From Marinobacter sp. es.042 (lineage in GTDB: Bacteria; Pseudomonadota; Gammaproteobacteria; Pseudomonadales; Oleiphilaceae), in contig NZ_LT897781.1 of assembly GCF_900188315.1 (NCBI RefSeq), positions 3,410,001-3,474,000 on the forward strand: a stretch of 64,000 bases of DNA, read 5' to 3'. Position numbers and translations under genes: made by a program. The notes below the pieces were generated by a model, which had not been told where the DNA came from, ran no database searches, and saw only the letters and a list, made by a program, of their open reading frames with translations. Below, piece after piece: positions 10,278 through 19,187 of this stretch. Numbering within the stretch: position 1 is the stretch's first letter; each line of letters opens with the position of its first letter.

Positions 10278-12305
10278 TCAAGAGTGGATAACTGGGATCA
10301 TAACCCGGAAGCACACACCGTCAATGCCACCTTGGGCGCGGTTCCGGGCTTCCACATGGGCACCATGGTAGTCGGCAATCAGGTTGACAATGAGTAGCCC
10401 CTGTCCCAAGTGGCCCTGTTCCTGGCCGTCCCGCATTGAAACGAAGGGGCTGAAGATGTCAGTTGTTGTGTCTTCGGGCAGCGTTGAACCCTCGTTGAAG
10501 ACCGACAGACATAGCCCTTCCGAAACTGTTTCCAGGCCCACCTCAATCAGGCCATTCTGTGGTGTGAAATCCCGGGCGTTATCGACCAGCTTATCGAGCA
10601 GTTGCACCATCAGTTCTGGCGAACCCGTGATCTTGCAGCCTGCCTGCGGCCCCGAGTAGCGGATCTGATGGCTGCTGTCGAGGGCCTGATACGCAGCGGT
10701 TGCTTCTGCGGCCACCTCCGCCAGATCAAACTGTTCTTTATCCGCATGGTCCAGGCTCTGTTCCAGACGCGCCGCTTCGCTCATGCCATGGAGTATCTGC
10801 CGGAGGCGTTCGGTGGCGGAAGCGGCCCTTTCGATGTATTGCCTGCGCTCTTCCTCCGAATCGCTGTGGTTGAGGTTTTCCAGCGAGGAACGAACCACGG
10901 CGACAGGTGTTTTAAGCTCGTGAGAGAGTCGCCGGGAGAAGCTTTCCAGGTAGCGGTTGTACCCGTGGAGACGATCCACCATCAGGCTGAAGTGTCGCTG
11001 CAACTGGCCCAGTTCGTCCTTGCTTCGGGCATCCGGCACTCTGCCGGTGATCCGCCCGTCTTCGTCGATACTGGCGCTGACTGCGCGCTGCAGCCGGGTA
11101 ATCCGCCAGGACAGCCAGCTGGCATAGCCAAGCAGAACCAGGGTCAGGGCGACAATAATCAGGGTGCTGCGGGCAATGACCGAGCCCAGGGCAGAGCCGG
11201 ACAGGGTCAGAAGCTGGTCCAGGGACTGTTCGAGAATCAGCGTGCGGCCACCGAAAACCTCCCGGGTGGTCAGCAGCCAGACGCTGTCATCCTCATGGCG
11301 GACCAGACCTGTCTCCGGTAGCGCCTCAACGTCCACACGGTTGGTGTCGGTTTCAAGGGCTATGGGTTCTGGCTGGTAGAGGCGTACCAGGCCCCTGAGT
11401 GCATTGAGACTGATCTTTTCGAGCACCTGCACCGGGCTGAGACTGTCGAACTCCGGCGCTGTGACGGCCGAGTCAGGCTGTTGTCTCGCGATGACCCATC
11501 CAGCCGGTTCAACCAGTCGGGCCTGCTGGCCGGGGTTAAGTTGGGGTTCCAGTTGTCGCTCCAGGGCGAGATTTCGACTGACCAGCACCGGCAATGGGTC
11601 AACCGACGTGGAGACGCCGGTTACCTGATCACTGCCCCATAAGGCCGCAAAACCCAGGCGGCTTCGGTCCACAGGCATGGGCAGTTTCAGTTCCAGCTGC
11701 CAGCCCTGGCCGGCGTCCTGTAGGAAGCCGGAAATTCTATAGTCCGGCTGTCCTCCGACCTCTTCCAGGCCATACAGCTGGCCCGGGGCTGGCGTGCGCA
11801 GCAGCCAGGATTTCCGGATAGCGTCGGTGGCAAGGTTGCCGGGGGCTGGCTCCAGCCAGATCCTGAGGCGATCATGTGGCTGACTCGGATCGCCGGGGTT
11901 GAAGAAAACAGGCTTCCGTTGGTTAACTCGAATCAGAAGATACAGGTTTCGTTGATCTGTCACAGCCTGCCATTGAAGGCTGGGCTTTCCGGTCACGGAG
12001 CTGTCGCCTTGCCAGTTCATGTCCTGATTTTCATCGTCATAACCCGGCCAGTCGTCACCATAACCATTCAGGTTCAGGTCGCCGGCGAGCGGTTCCACGT
12101 AGATGGCCGGTTCCTCGGGTTTGATGACCTCAGTGCCGATGATCTGGTCGCCGGCAGTTTCGGCCAGTCTCCCGGCCTGGGCCTGGAGTTGCTGCCGGGC
12201 CTGTTGGCGGAGGGCATCATCCAGCTCCAGAACAAACTGAAGGCCCGCCCAGGGGATCAGCAGCATCAGAAGGCTGGCAACGAACAGCTGGCGCTTGAGA
12301 TTCAA
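10278..12305 (-). CDS. pdsS: Sensor histidine kinase of the proteobacterial dedicated sortase system
   Basis: This 675-residue kinase is the sensor half of the two-component pair that accompanies the marine proteobacterial sortase. It has an N-terminal membrane helix (residues 6-23), a large periplasmic domain to about residue 375 (including a segment around 90-225 that looks like a carbohydrate-binding sandwich), a second helix near 380-400 and a HAMP linker. The H-box is RRLSHELKTPVAVV (His near residue 460), followed by N- and G-boxes (DNARDF, GLGLLIVNLIADY). It follows the response regulator after 3 nt. The assignment depends on the adjoining regulator, target and sortase genes. The stimulus is unknown. 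Confidence 0.9.
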   Translation of the reverse strand: MNLKRQLFVASLLMLLIPWAGLQFVLELDDALRQQARQQLQAQAGRLAETAGDQIIGTEVIKPEEPAIYVEPLAGDLNLNGYGDDWPGYDDENQDMNWQGDSSVTGKPSLQWQAVTDQRNLYLLIRVNQRKPVFFNPGDPSQPHDRLRIWLEPAPGNLATDAIRKSWLLRTPAPGQLYGLEEVGGQPDYRISGFLQDAGQGWQLELKLPMPVDRSRLGFAALWGSDQVTGVSTSVDPLPVLVSRNLALERQLEPQLNPGQQARLVEPAGWVIARQQPDSAVTAPEFDSLSPVQVLEKISLNALRGLVRLYQPEPIALETDTNRVDVEALPETGLVRHEDDSVWLLTTREVFGGRTLILEQSLDQLLTLSGSALGSVIARSTLIIVALTLVLLGYASWLSWRITRLQRAVSASIDEDGRITGRVPDARSKDELGQLQRHFSLMVDRLHGYNRYLESFSRRLSHELKTPVAVVRSSLENLNHSDSEEERRQYIERAASATERLRQILHGMSEAARLEQSLDHADKEQFDLAEVAAEATAAYQALDSSHQIRYSGPQAGCKITGSPELMVQLLDKLVDNARDFTPQNGLIEVGLETVSEGLCLSVFNEGSTLPEDTTTDIFSPFVSMRDGQEQGHLGQGLLIVNLIADYHGAHVEARNRAQGGIDGVCFRVMIPVIHS

Positions 12306-12308
12306 GGC

Positions 12309-13010
12309 TCAGACCTCACGGGCGTTCCACCGGTAGCCCATGCCGTAGGCGGTCTGTATGCCGTCAAAGGTTGCGTCAATCTGCTGGAACTTGCGGCGGA
12401 TACGCTTGATGTGGGAGGTGACCGTATTGTCATCCAGCACCGTGCTTGCGGCTTCCATCAATTGTTCCCGGCTGCGGACATGGCCGGGGTGCTGAACCAG
12501 CGAGTGCAGCATCCAGAATTCAGTGACGGTCAGGTCGATGGGCGTTTCATCCCAGGCCACTGTCATGCGATCCACATTGAGAGAGAGTTTGCCACGCTCG
12601 AGCACCTCGTCCGGTTTCTGCAGGGCTTCGGCCCAGGCGTCGGCCCGCCTGAGCAGGGCGGTAACCCGGGCCAGCAGGTGGTCCAGGCTCATGTCCTTGG
12701 TTACGTAATCGTCGGCGCCGAGGCGCAAACCGTGAACGGAATCGATGTCGCTGTCGCGGGCGGTGAGGAAGATAATCGGCAGGGTTTGAGACAGCGATCT
12801 CAGGTCCTGACACAGGGCAAAACCGCCTTCCGGTTCATCGCCCAGCCCGACGTCGATAATGGCCAGGTCGGGTAACGACTGACGTAGCACCTGCCAGGCG
12901 GAAGCCCGGTCGCCGTGGGCGCTCACACGATAGCCACGGCGCTCGAACGCGGCCCGGTAGTTGTCGCGGATGGCGGGTTCGTCTTCGATCAGTACAACGT
13001 GTTTCTTCAT
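12309..13010 (-). CDS. pdsR: OmpR-type response regulator of the dedicated sortase system
   Basis: The 233-residue protein has a receiver domain with acidic pocket EDE (residues 9-11), phosphoacceptor D53 in IIDVGLGD, and a conserved Lys in DDYVTKDMS. A winged-helix OmpR/PhoB DNA-binding domain follows (about 135-230, with TVTEFWML and RIRRKFQ). The regulator gene is divergent from the sortase target gene across a 193-nt gap, so it probably controls both its own operon and the target-sortase operon. Confidence 0.92.
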   Translation of the reverse strand: MKKHVVLIEDEPAIRDNYRAAFERRGYRVSAHGDRASAWQVLRQSLPDLAIIDVGLGDEPEGGFALCQDLRSLSQTLPIIFLTARDSDIDSVHGLRLGADDYVTKDMSLDHLLARVTALLRRADAWAEALQKPDEVLERGKLSLNVDRMTVAWDETPIDLTVTEFWMLHSLVQHPGHVRSREQLMEAASTVLDDNTVTSHIKRIRRKFQQIDATFDGIQTAYGMGYRWNAREV

Positions 13011-13087
13011 GGTGGCGGCTGCTTCCCCTTGCCGGTGTGTGTCTATTTAACCACGGCAGGTGTTGATAACAAGTTCGAAGGGCGTTG

Positions 13088-13127
13088 TTGCCACAATTCA
13101 TCATTTTTCGAGGGCGGTTTGTCGCAA
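13088..13127. promoter_or_regulatory. Two direct repeats of TTGYCRCAA between regulator and sortase target
   Basis: TTGCCACAA (13088-13096) and TTGTCGCAA (13119-13127) are spaced 31 bp start to start, close to three helical turns. OmpR-type regulators bind direct repeats on one face of the helix, usually closer together than this. The site is a weak candidate for the PdsR operator. Confidence 0.25.
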
Positions 13128-13203
13128 TCTGCCATGGGAGTTCCTTTCCGGATTGCTGAAATGGCGGTGTTTCGCACAGTCATGCAGTCACAAGGATTCC
13201 CTC

Positions 13204-15315
13204 ATGATTATTTCCAGTTCCCTTCTAAGGCTTCATTCACGTCCCTCCGTTAACAGCGGCCAGCGAATCCGGTTAAAGCGCTGCGTGGAGGGCATCAGCC
13301 TTTGGCTCGCCGTGATGTTGATGCTGTTTGTCCACCCACTCTATGCCGAGGCGAATGAGACCGACAACGTTGGCCAGTTCCACTTCGTTGACGGCCAGGG
13401 TCAGTGGCAGGAGCCGGCCCTGGTGCTGGAGAGCGATTTCGATGTGCGCATCAGCGGTTTGATTGCCGACTCCCGGCTGCTGAGGCGTTTTCGAAACACC
13501 AGCGACCGGTGGCGGGAGGGCGTGTTTGTGTTCCCGTTGCCGCAAAAGGCCAGTGTGTATGGACTGACCATGAAAGTGGGCGAGCGGACGATCGAAGGCA
13601 AGGTGCAGCCGAAGGAGACGGCGCGCCGGACTTATGAGAAAGCAAAACAGGCCGGGCAGCACGCGGCGAATGTCGAGCAGCAGCGGCCGAATCTGTTTAC
13701 CGCACGGGTGGCCAACATTCCCCCGGGGGAGACGGTATCGGTGGAGCTGAAGTATCAACAACCGGTGCAGTATCAGGCCGGCGTGTTCGAACTCACTGTG
13801 CCAACCACGCTGACGCCCCGTTACATGCCGGGAAAGGCGCTCGGTGCAGCGCCGGATCAGTGGCAGGGTGGTTGGGCAGTGCCGACGACCGAAGTGCCAG
13901 ATGCCGGTGCCATCAGTCCCTTTACGGTCAATCCGGGTGATGTGGCGGACGATAGCCATCGGGCGGTGATCAATCTGGTGATTGATTCCGGGCTCCCCCT
14001 TGAGAGCGTCTCCAGCCCGTCGCATCGCCTTGCGACGAGTCAGGACGGTCAGACGTTCAGAGTTCGTCCCGATGGCGGCGAGATCCTGATGGACCGGGAC
14101 TTTGTGGTGCGCTGGCGCCCGGTTGCCGGGCTGGAGCCCTCGGCAGCGGTGTTCCATCAGTCCTGGGAAGGAGAGGATTACCTCATGGCCATGCTGGTGC
14201 CTGGAGAAAGCGGCACCATGTCGTTGCCCCGGGATCTGGTGTTTGTGATCGACACCTCCGGTTCCATGGCTGGCGAATCGATCCGCCAGGCCCGAGATGC
14301 TCTTCAGGCAGGTCTGGACACACTGACACCGAGGGACCGGTTCAATATCATCCAGTTCAACAGCCAGACGCATTCCCTGTTCATGCAGCCGGAAGTGGCC
14401 ACCGGTAACAACCTTGCCCGGGCGCGCCAGTATGTGGATCGCCTTCGTGCTGACGGTGGCACCGAGATGGCACCGGCCCTGTCCAGAGCCCTGGACGGCG
14501 GAGGCGAGACTGAAGGCGGCGCACGGGTGCGCCAGGTCATTTTCATTACCGATGGCGCGGTGGGAAATGAAGCTGCGCTGTTCCGGCAGATCCGCCAGCA
14601 GCTTGGAAACCAGAGGCTGTTTACGGTGGCTATTGGCTCTGCGCCGAACCGGCACTTCATGCGCGAAGCCGCCCGCTGGGGGCGGGGTACCTACACGGCG
14701 ATTCACTCGCCTTCCGATGTGAATGGACCTCTGCAGGCCCTGTTCTCAGCCATGGAGTCACCGGTTCTGACCGATATCGGGGTCAACTGGCCCGGCCAGA
14801 AAGCCGGTCAGGAGTCGTTTCCGAGACGCCCGGGCGATTTGTTCCAGGGCGAGCCGCTGATTCATGTGGTCCGTGGCGTCCCGGCCATGGGGCAGCTAGA
14901 GGTGTCGGGGCGCCTGCCGGGAGGCAGGGACTGGACCAGAACGCTGGATCTGCAGCAGGCCGCTCCCGCAACGGGGCTGCATCGGCATTGGGCGAGGGAG
15001 AAAATCGACAGTTTGGAGGATGAGGCCAAGGTTGCTGGCCGGGAGCCGGATAAGGCCGGACTGACCGGGCTGGCGGTTAAGCACGGCCTGATGTCTGCCT
15101 ACACCAGTTTTGTGGCCGTGGATTCAACGCCCGCCCGGAACACGGACACGCCAATGACATCGGACAACCTGCCCACACTGCTGCCGGCAGGGAGCCAGGC
15201 GGGCATGCTGCGATACCCGCAGACTGCGACCCCGGCACCCTTGCTCATCGCGCTCGGTTTGGTGGGGTTGATGTTTTCACTGGCGATTGTGCTGCTGCAG
15301 AGGAGGGCGTTCTGA
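13204..15315 (+). CDS. Marine proteobacterial sortase target protein (VIT and VWA domains)
   Basis: This 703-residue exported protein is the single dedicated substrate of the adjacent sortase. It has an N-terminal signal segment ending near LYAEA, a vault/inter-alpha-trypsin (VIT) domain at about 55-185, and a von Willebrand A domain with an intact MIDAS motif DTSGS (350-354). The C-terminal sorting signal is YPQTA (671-675), a hydrophobic helix and the basic tail QRRAF. Family descriptions give an LPxTG-like motif, so Tyr in the first position is a variant. ATG 13204 is preferred because AAGGA lies eight bases upstream; the frame itself opens earlier at 13060. The stop overlaps the sortase start by one base. 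Confidence 0.9.
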   Translation: MIISSSLLRLHSRPSVNSGQRIRLKRCVEGISLWLAVMLMLFVHPLYAEANETDNVGQFHFVDGQGQWQEPALVLESDFDVRISGLIADSRLLRRFRNTSDRWREGVFVFPLPQKASVYGLTMKVGERTIEGKVQPKETARRTYEKAKQAGQHAANVEQQRPNLFTARVANIPPGETVSVELKYQQPVQYQAGVFELTVPTTLTPRYMPGKALGAAPDQWQGGWAVPTTEVPDAGAISPFTVNPGDVADDSHRAVINLVIDSGLPLESVSSPSHRLATSQDGQTFRVRPDGGEILMDRDFVVRWRPVAGLEPSAAVFHQSWEGEDYLMAMLVPGESGTMSLPRDLVFVIDTSGSMAGESIRQARDALQAGLDTLTPRDRFNIIQFNSQTHSLFMQPEVATGNNLARARQYVDRLRADGGTEMAPALSRALDGGGETEGGARVRQVIFITDGAVGNEAALFRQIRQQLGNQRLFTVAIGSAPNRHFMREAARWGRGTYTAIHSPSDVNGPLQALFSAMESPVLTDIGVNWPGQKAGQESFPRRPGDLFQGEPLIHVVRGVPAMGQLEVSGRLPGGRDWTRTLDLQQAAPATGLHRHWAREKIDSLEDEAKVAGREPDKAGLTGLAVKHGLMSAYTSFVAVDSTPARNTDTPMTSDNLPTLLPAGSQAGMLRYPQTATPAPLLIALGLVGLMFSLAIVLLQRRAF

Positions 15316-15905
15316 TGACCCGGCTTCTGCTTCTGTTGTTGACCAGCTCTGCTACCTTGTTGGTATTCGGGTTATGGATTCCGCTCAAGGCGATTATCGC
15401 CCAGGAATTACTGGCGATCGCCTGGGCTGAAAGCCAGGCCCGGCAGACGGAATCGCGCCCCTGGCCGTGGGCGGACACCTGGCCGGTAGCCCGGCTGGCT
15501 ATTCCGGAACTGAACGACTCGATGATTGTTCTGGCCGATACCCATGGTGAGAGCCTGGCCTTTGGGCCGGGCCGATTAACCGGAGGCGCAGATGTCGGGG
15601 GAGCCGTGATCATTGCCGGGCACCGGGATACACATTTCCGGAGCCTGAAAGCGCTGGAGACCGGCAATGAGGTGCGCCTGCAGGGTCGGGACGGCCGTTG
15701 GCAGAGTTACCTGGTGGAGGGTGCCCGGGTGGTGGACAGCCGTTCAGAGCTGATCGATACCCAGCGCCTGCCAGAGGGGACGCTTCTGCTGGTGACCTGT
15801 TACCCGTTCGACAGTGTCGACGCCGGTGGGCCACTGCGATACGTGGTCAGAGCTTCGGCAAAGGGTAAACAAAGGGAACAAATTGACACTGTTGCCGGAA
15901 TATAA
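15315..15905 (+). CDS. Class GN sortase
   Basis: The 196-residue enzyme is a membrane-anchored transpeptidase that cleaves the sorting signal of the neighbouring VIT/VWA protein. It has an N-terminal membrane helix (residues 3-27). The catalytic triad is visible: His103 in GHRDTHF, Cys162 in LLVTCYPF, and Arg175 in GPLRYVV. Gram-negative class GN sortases occur as one-substrate systems, and the TGATG overlap with the target gene shows coupled translation. What the target is attached to in a Gram-negative envelope is not known to me. Confidence 0.93.
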   Translation: MTRLLLLLLTSSATLLVFGLWIPLKAIIAQELLAIAWAESQARQTESRPWPWADTWPVARLAIPELNDSMIVLADTHGESLAFGPGRLTGGADVGGAVIIAGHRDTHFRSLKALETGNEVRLQGRDGRWQSYLVEGARVVDSRSELIDTQRLPEGTLLLVTCYPFDSVDAGGPLRYVVRASAKGKQREQIDTVAGI

Positions 15906-15953
15906 AGTTGGCGTACACTTGTGCGCCAAAATTTGGCTGCAGAGTTTGGTTGC

Positions 15954-16652
15954 ATGGGTATTATCAGAAAACTGCTGGCGTGGCTGAGCGTGCCGATCAT
16001 TTGCCTGTTCGCGCTCGTGTTCTACGCGGCGAGGCCGTTCAATCCGGATAACAACCGTTTCCTGGCGCGTGCTGTGGCCCGTTTCGGGCGGGCAATCCTG
16101 GGAATGGAGCGACCACTGGAAGGCTGGGAAAACATGCCCCAGGACCGGCCCACGGTTGTCCTTGCCAACCACCAGCACAATGACGATCTGTTTGTTATGG
16201 GTGATCTGTTGCCGCCGCGCACCGTGACGGTTGGTAAATCGTCACTGGTCTGGGTGCCTTTCTTTGGACAGGTCTTCTGGCTGGGCGGAAACGTTATCCT
16301 TAATCGCGGACGCTCCCACAAGGCTATCGCGGTTATGAGGGCCACAAGCAGTGCCATCGCACGGGATCGGAAAAGCCTCTGGGTGTTCCCCGAAGGCACT
16401 CGCAGCAGAGGCCGGGGACTGCAGAAATTCAAGAAAGGCGCGTTTCACGCAGCGGTAGCATCGGGCGCGCCCATCACCATGGTCTGTGTTCAGGAGTACG
16501 CCGATGAGGCCCTCGGCTGGACCGGCCGGCGTGAGTCTGTGGCCATTCGGGTTTTGCCGCCCATCGAAACCGAGGGTCTCACGGCTGATGATATTCCGGA
16601 GCTGATCGAGCGTTGCCACAAGAAAATGTCGGAGACGATTGCCACATTGTAA
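15954..16652 (+). CDS. plsC: 1-acyl-sn-glycerol-3-phosphate acyltransferase family protein
   Basis: The 232-residue inner-membrane acyltransferase should place an acyl chain on lysophosphatidic acid or a related lysolipid in phospholipid synthesis. It has an N-terminal membrane helix (8-24), the HX4D catalytic motif NHQHNDD (His73, Asp78), and the substrate-binding FPEGTRS (about 144). I take ATG 15954 rather than GTG 15921, which would place the start between the promoter-like sequence and the helix. It starts 48 nt after the sortase. Which lysolipid it uses cannot be told from the sequence. Confidence 0.85.
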   Translation: MGIIRKLLAWLSVPIICLFALVFYAARPFNPDNNRFLARAVARFGRAILGMERPLEGWENMPQDRPTVVLANHQHNDDLFVMGDLLPPRTVTVGKSSLVWVPFFGQVFWLGGNVILNRGRSHKAIAVMRATSSAIARDRKSLWVFPEGTRSRGRGLQKFKKGAFHAAVASGAPITMVCVQEYADEALGWTGRRESVAIRVLPPIETEGLTADDIPELIERCHKKMSETIATL

Positions 16653-16664
16653 TCGCCTCGTCTG

Positions 16665-16683
16665 GAAGTGCTTGAAGCACTTC
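16665..16683 (+). terminator. Hairpin after plsC
   Basis: GAAGTGCT / AGCACTTC is a perfect 8-bp stem with a 3-nt loop, 12 nt after the plsC stop. It lacks a T-run, so termination would be weak or Rho-assisted; it might instead protect the 3' end. Confidence 0.35.
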
Positions 16684-16747
16684 GGTAAACAGGGCAGTCT
16701 TGCGAGACTGATCGTTATGTTCAACGACCCTCAGGGAGAGGCAAGAG

Positions 16748-16990
16748 ATGAATCTGATTCTGTTTTTGATTATAGGCGGTGTGGCCGGTTGGCTGGCTGG
16801 TTTGATCATGAAGGGCCGTGGCTTTGGCATTCTGGCCAACATCGGTATTGGTATTGTCGGCTCGTTTCTCGGCGGTTTTGTGTTCCGCCTTCTGGGTCTG
16901 GCGGCCCAGGGCGCTGTTGGTGAGCTGGTAACTGCAACGGTAGGCGCTGTGTTGCTTCTCGCTATTGTTAGTGCAATCAAGAAGGCCTGA
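16748..16990 (+). CDS. GlsB/YeaQ/YmgE family small membrane protein
   Basis: The 80-residue protein has three hydrophobic helices with the family pattern of glycine-rich turns (GGVAGWLAGLIMKGRGFG, NIGIGIVGSFLGG). Members are stress-induced inner-membrane proteins, formerly called transglycosylase-associated; a molecular role is not proven. GAGAGGCAAGAG precedes ATG 16748. The MAPEG gene follows after 2 nt, so they form an operon. Confidence 0.88.
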   Translation: MNLILFLIIGGVAGWLAGLIMKGRGFGILANIGIGIVGSFLGGFVFRLLGLAAQGAVGELVTATVGAVLLLAIVSAIKKA

Positions 16991-16992
16991 GC

Positions 16993-17394
16993 ATGATCGT
17001 ACCCGTAACCGGAGTGTTTGCCGCAGTTATCGGCATTCTTTTGCTGGTGTTGTCGGCTCAGGTCGTCAAATTTCGTCTGAAGTATAAGAAGGGCCTGGGC
17101 ATCACCGATGATCGGGATTTCGAGGCCGCGGTCCGGGCCCACGCCAACCTGGTGGAGTATGCCCCCCTTGGTCTGCTCATGCTGGCTATCGCTGAGCTAA
17201 ACGGCGTTTCCAGTACTCTGATTTACTGGAACGGTATGGCGCTGGTGGTTGGTCGCATTCTTCATGCCTTCGGCATGATCAACGGTCGCGGTGGCACCCA
17301 TTGGGCCCGTATGATCGGCATTCTGCTGACCTGGCTGGCGATTCTGGTGACAGCCTTATTGCTGTTGTGGAACGTCTGGCAGGTTTATGGCTAG
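16993..17394 (+). CDS. MAPEG family membrane protein
   Basis: This 133-residue protein has four membrane helices and the MAPEG motif region RAHANLVEYAPLGLLML (about 50-66). The family includes glutathione-dependent enzymes and leukotriene synthases in eukaryotes; bacterial members are mostly uncharacterised. It ends just before a strong hairpin, closing the operon with the GlsB-type gene. Confidence 0.88.
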   Translation: MIVPVTGVFAAVIGILLLVLSAQVVKFRLKYKKGLGITDDRDFEAAVRAHANLVEYAPLGLLMLAIAELNGVSSTLIYWNGMALVVGRILHAFGMINGRGGTHWARMIGILLTWLAILVTALLLLWNVWQVYG

Positions 17395-17403
17395 AGCAGA
17401 AAA

Positions 17404-17430
17404 GAACGGGCGGCCAATGGCCGCCCGTTC
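17404..17430 (+). terminator. Terminator after the MAPEG gene
   Basis: GAACGGGCGGCC and GGCCGCCCGTTC form a perfect 12-bp stem with an AAT loop, followed by TGCTTTC. The stem is very stable and the T-run is short. A second small hairpin, CCGGTT/AACCGG at 17444-17459, directly follows the stop of the convergent DUF2202 gene. Confidence 0.75.
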
Positions 17431-17459
17431 TGCTTTCAGCAACCCGGTTTTATAACCGG

Positions 17460-18113
17460 TCAGTCTTCAACTTGGCTCTCATCTTCGAGGATAAGCTCCA
17501 CTTCTTCCGCATCCAGCACTTGAGCCTCATAAGTCAGTCCCTGTGCCTCGATCACGCTCACAAAGGCTTTCAGGTGGCTTTTCGAGCCATCCAAAAGATT
17601 GGAATAAGCGAGAATGATGGCGCGCTCATCGGTTTGATTAATTGCGGCCAGAATATCTCTCATATCCTTCTCTTCGATCAGGCCTCCTACGAACAAGCCA
17701 TCAACAAACGAGTTTTTTCCCTTGGCAACCAATTCGTCGTATAGAGCCTGAAGTTCCTGGTTGGTGAATACGCCGATCGTGTCATTCACTACCGGGTCTT
17801 CAACATCAAACTTTTTCAACAGGTAGTCTACGGTGCTGGTATGAGATTCTTCGGACAGCGCGATTCTTGCGAATACCTGCGTTCTGTCGCCCCAGTACTG
17901 GTCCATTGTGAGATAAACGTCTCGGGCCAGCTTTTCCTCTTCGCGCATGAACTGCAGATCGCTCACCTCAATGGTGGTCAGATCTTCCGAATCGGCAGTT
18001 TCTGCCGATCGACCCCCGCCGTCGCTGTTGCGCGGACCGCCTGCAGCGAATGTGGCGCTGGCAAGGAACATCGAACCAATGAGTGCGGCAGTGGTGAAGG
18101 TTTTTGCGTTCAT
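17460..18113 (-). CDS. DUF2202 family exported protein
   Basis: The 217-residue protein has a signal peptide (cleavage after TFA, about residue 23), a short Gly/Ser linker, and the DUF2202 helical domain. That domain is marked by MREEEKLARDVYLTM (about 56-70) and ALSEESHTSTVDYLL (about 85-100). The paired Glu and His residues in those helices resemble a ferritin-like metal site, which is the usual structural guess for this family. Its biological role is unknown. It is monocistronic, with an AT-rich promoter region upstream. Confidence 0.85.
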   Translation of the reverse strand: MNAKTFTTAALIGSMFLASATFAAGGPRNSDGGGRSAETADSEDLTTIEVSDLQFMREEEKLARDVYLTMDQYWGDRTQVFARIALSEESHTSTVDYLLKKFDVEDPVVNDTIGVFTNQELQALYDELVAKGKNSFVDGLFVGGLIEEKDMRDILAAINQTDERAIILAYSNLLDGSKSHLKAFVSVIEAQGLTYEAQVLDAEEVELILEDESQVED

Positions 18114-18423
18114 AGTGACCTCTCTAGTCAGGTAACAGTTTTAAACCCTGGATACATGACTAAGACGAGGAATTCGGGCAAAAGGTTCGTTAAATAAATG
18201 TAAGTTTGCTTTCTAGTTTGTAAATAAAATATTGTTTTTATTGAATAATAATTTTCAGCTTTAATGAAATTGATTCGTTTACCGCTTCGGAAATCGGAAC
18301 AATTAAGATTTCATAAAAGCCGCCGACAGCGGTTGCAGGGTGTTCCATCACGCCTGTGTAGGGTGCATCCAGCCCCCGCTATGCGGTAAGTCCGGGGGCG
18401 GCCTATGGGGTTGGTGTTGCCGC
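18114..18423. other. Intergenic region between DUF2202 and OmpA-like genes
   Basis: The stretch 18190-18300 is strikingly AT-rich and probably contains the DUF2202 promoter on the minus strand, though I cannot pick clear -35 and -10 boxes. At 18372-18399 GCCCCCG and CGGGGGC form a 7-bp stem with a 14-nt loop, just beyond the OmpA-like stop; it has no T-run. I see no open frame or RNA gene. Confidence 0.5.
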
Positions 18424-18864
18424 TCAGAGTGCCTGGGCGACACCCATGTCCATGTATTCCAGTTCTACTCGGCGGTTGGCAGCCCTGTCTTCCGGTGTTG
18501 CCAGAGGACGCGCTGAGCCCCAGTGCCGCATTAGAATCCGGGATTCCTCCAAGCCTTCCTGAATGAGACTTCGAGCCACTGCGCTGGCCCGCAATCGTGA
18601 CAGAAACTGGTTGTAATCCTCCGAACCGAAGTTGTCGGAATGGCCATGAATCCGCACGCTCACGGAAGGGTGCTCCTTCAGGTAGGCGGCGTGCTGTTGC
18701 AGGAAGGCAATGTCATCCTTGTCCAGTGAGTGCTTGTTAAAGCCGTAGTGGAACTTCATGCGGTGCGGGCGCCTGGTCCCGGCATCGTATGCGGCAGCGG
18801 TGAAGCCTGCGGCCATCGCAGCATTGGCGATCAGGCCCGGGTTATCCAATACAAGTACGGTCAT
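18424..18864 (-). CDS. Small protein with OmpA-type peptidoglycan-binding domain
   Basis: The 146-residue protein is almost entirely an OmpA/MotB-like domain: FNKHSLD, VRIHGHSDNFGSEDYNQFL, LSRLRASAVARSL, and the C-terminal DRAANRRVELEY. This domain binds diaminopimelate in peptidoglycan. There is no clear signal peptide; the N-terminus (MTVLVLDNPGLIANAAMAAG) is mildly hydrophobic, so export is uncertain and would be needed for the usual function. AAGGA stands eight bases before the start. Confidence 0.78.
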   Translation of the reverse strand: MTVLVLDNPGLIANAAMAAGFTAAAYDAGTRRPHRMKFHYGFNKHSLDKDDIAFLQQHAAYLKEHPSVSVRIHGHSDNFGSEDYNQFLSRLRASAVARSLIQEGLEESRILMRHWGSARPLATPEDRAANRRVELEYMDMGVAQAL

Positions 18865-19187
18865 CTGAAAATCCTTGGTTCGGTATCCGGTTTTTCTTGT
18901 TATTCCTGTTCACTATTGGCCGGAGCAGGAATAACGGCAATTGGCGAAAAGTCGATACATGTCCCGGCACAGTCCGTCGCTGGAAATGATTTAATGTCAT
19001 TTGTGTGACGCGCCAATGACAGTCTCACCGGTTGTCCGGGCTTTTCCGACTCTGTGGGGTGTGCCACATTTCCGGGATTGACCCATAGCGACCTTTGCGC
19101 TGGATTTCATTTGAGCGCGAAAAGAAGGCGAGGCTGTGGTAAAAAAGCAGAATTTCAGGGACAGATTATGATGAATTGTGACCGCCC
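18865..19187. other. Divergent intergenic region before the rhomboid gene
   Basis: The 323-nt gap between two divergent genes must hold promoters for both. I see a TTGACC at 19078-19083 pointing to the rhomboid gene but no convincing -10 box at the right distance. There is no open frame of note, no repeat and no RNA-like fold that I can support. Confidence 0.4.

Noticed and set aside
13273..14706. 477-codon minus-strand frame opposite the sortase target
   Set aside because: Antisense shadow, rich in His and Arg, with no domain; the plus strand encodes clear VIT and VWA domains.
15883..15906. TTGACA and TATAAA before plsC as a promoter
   Set aside because: They are only 12 bp apart, too close for a sigma-70 promoter.
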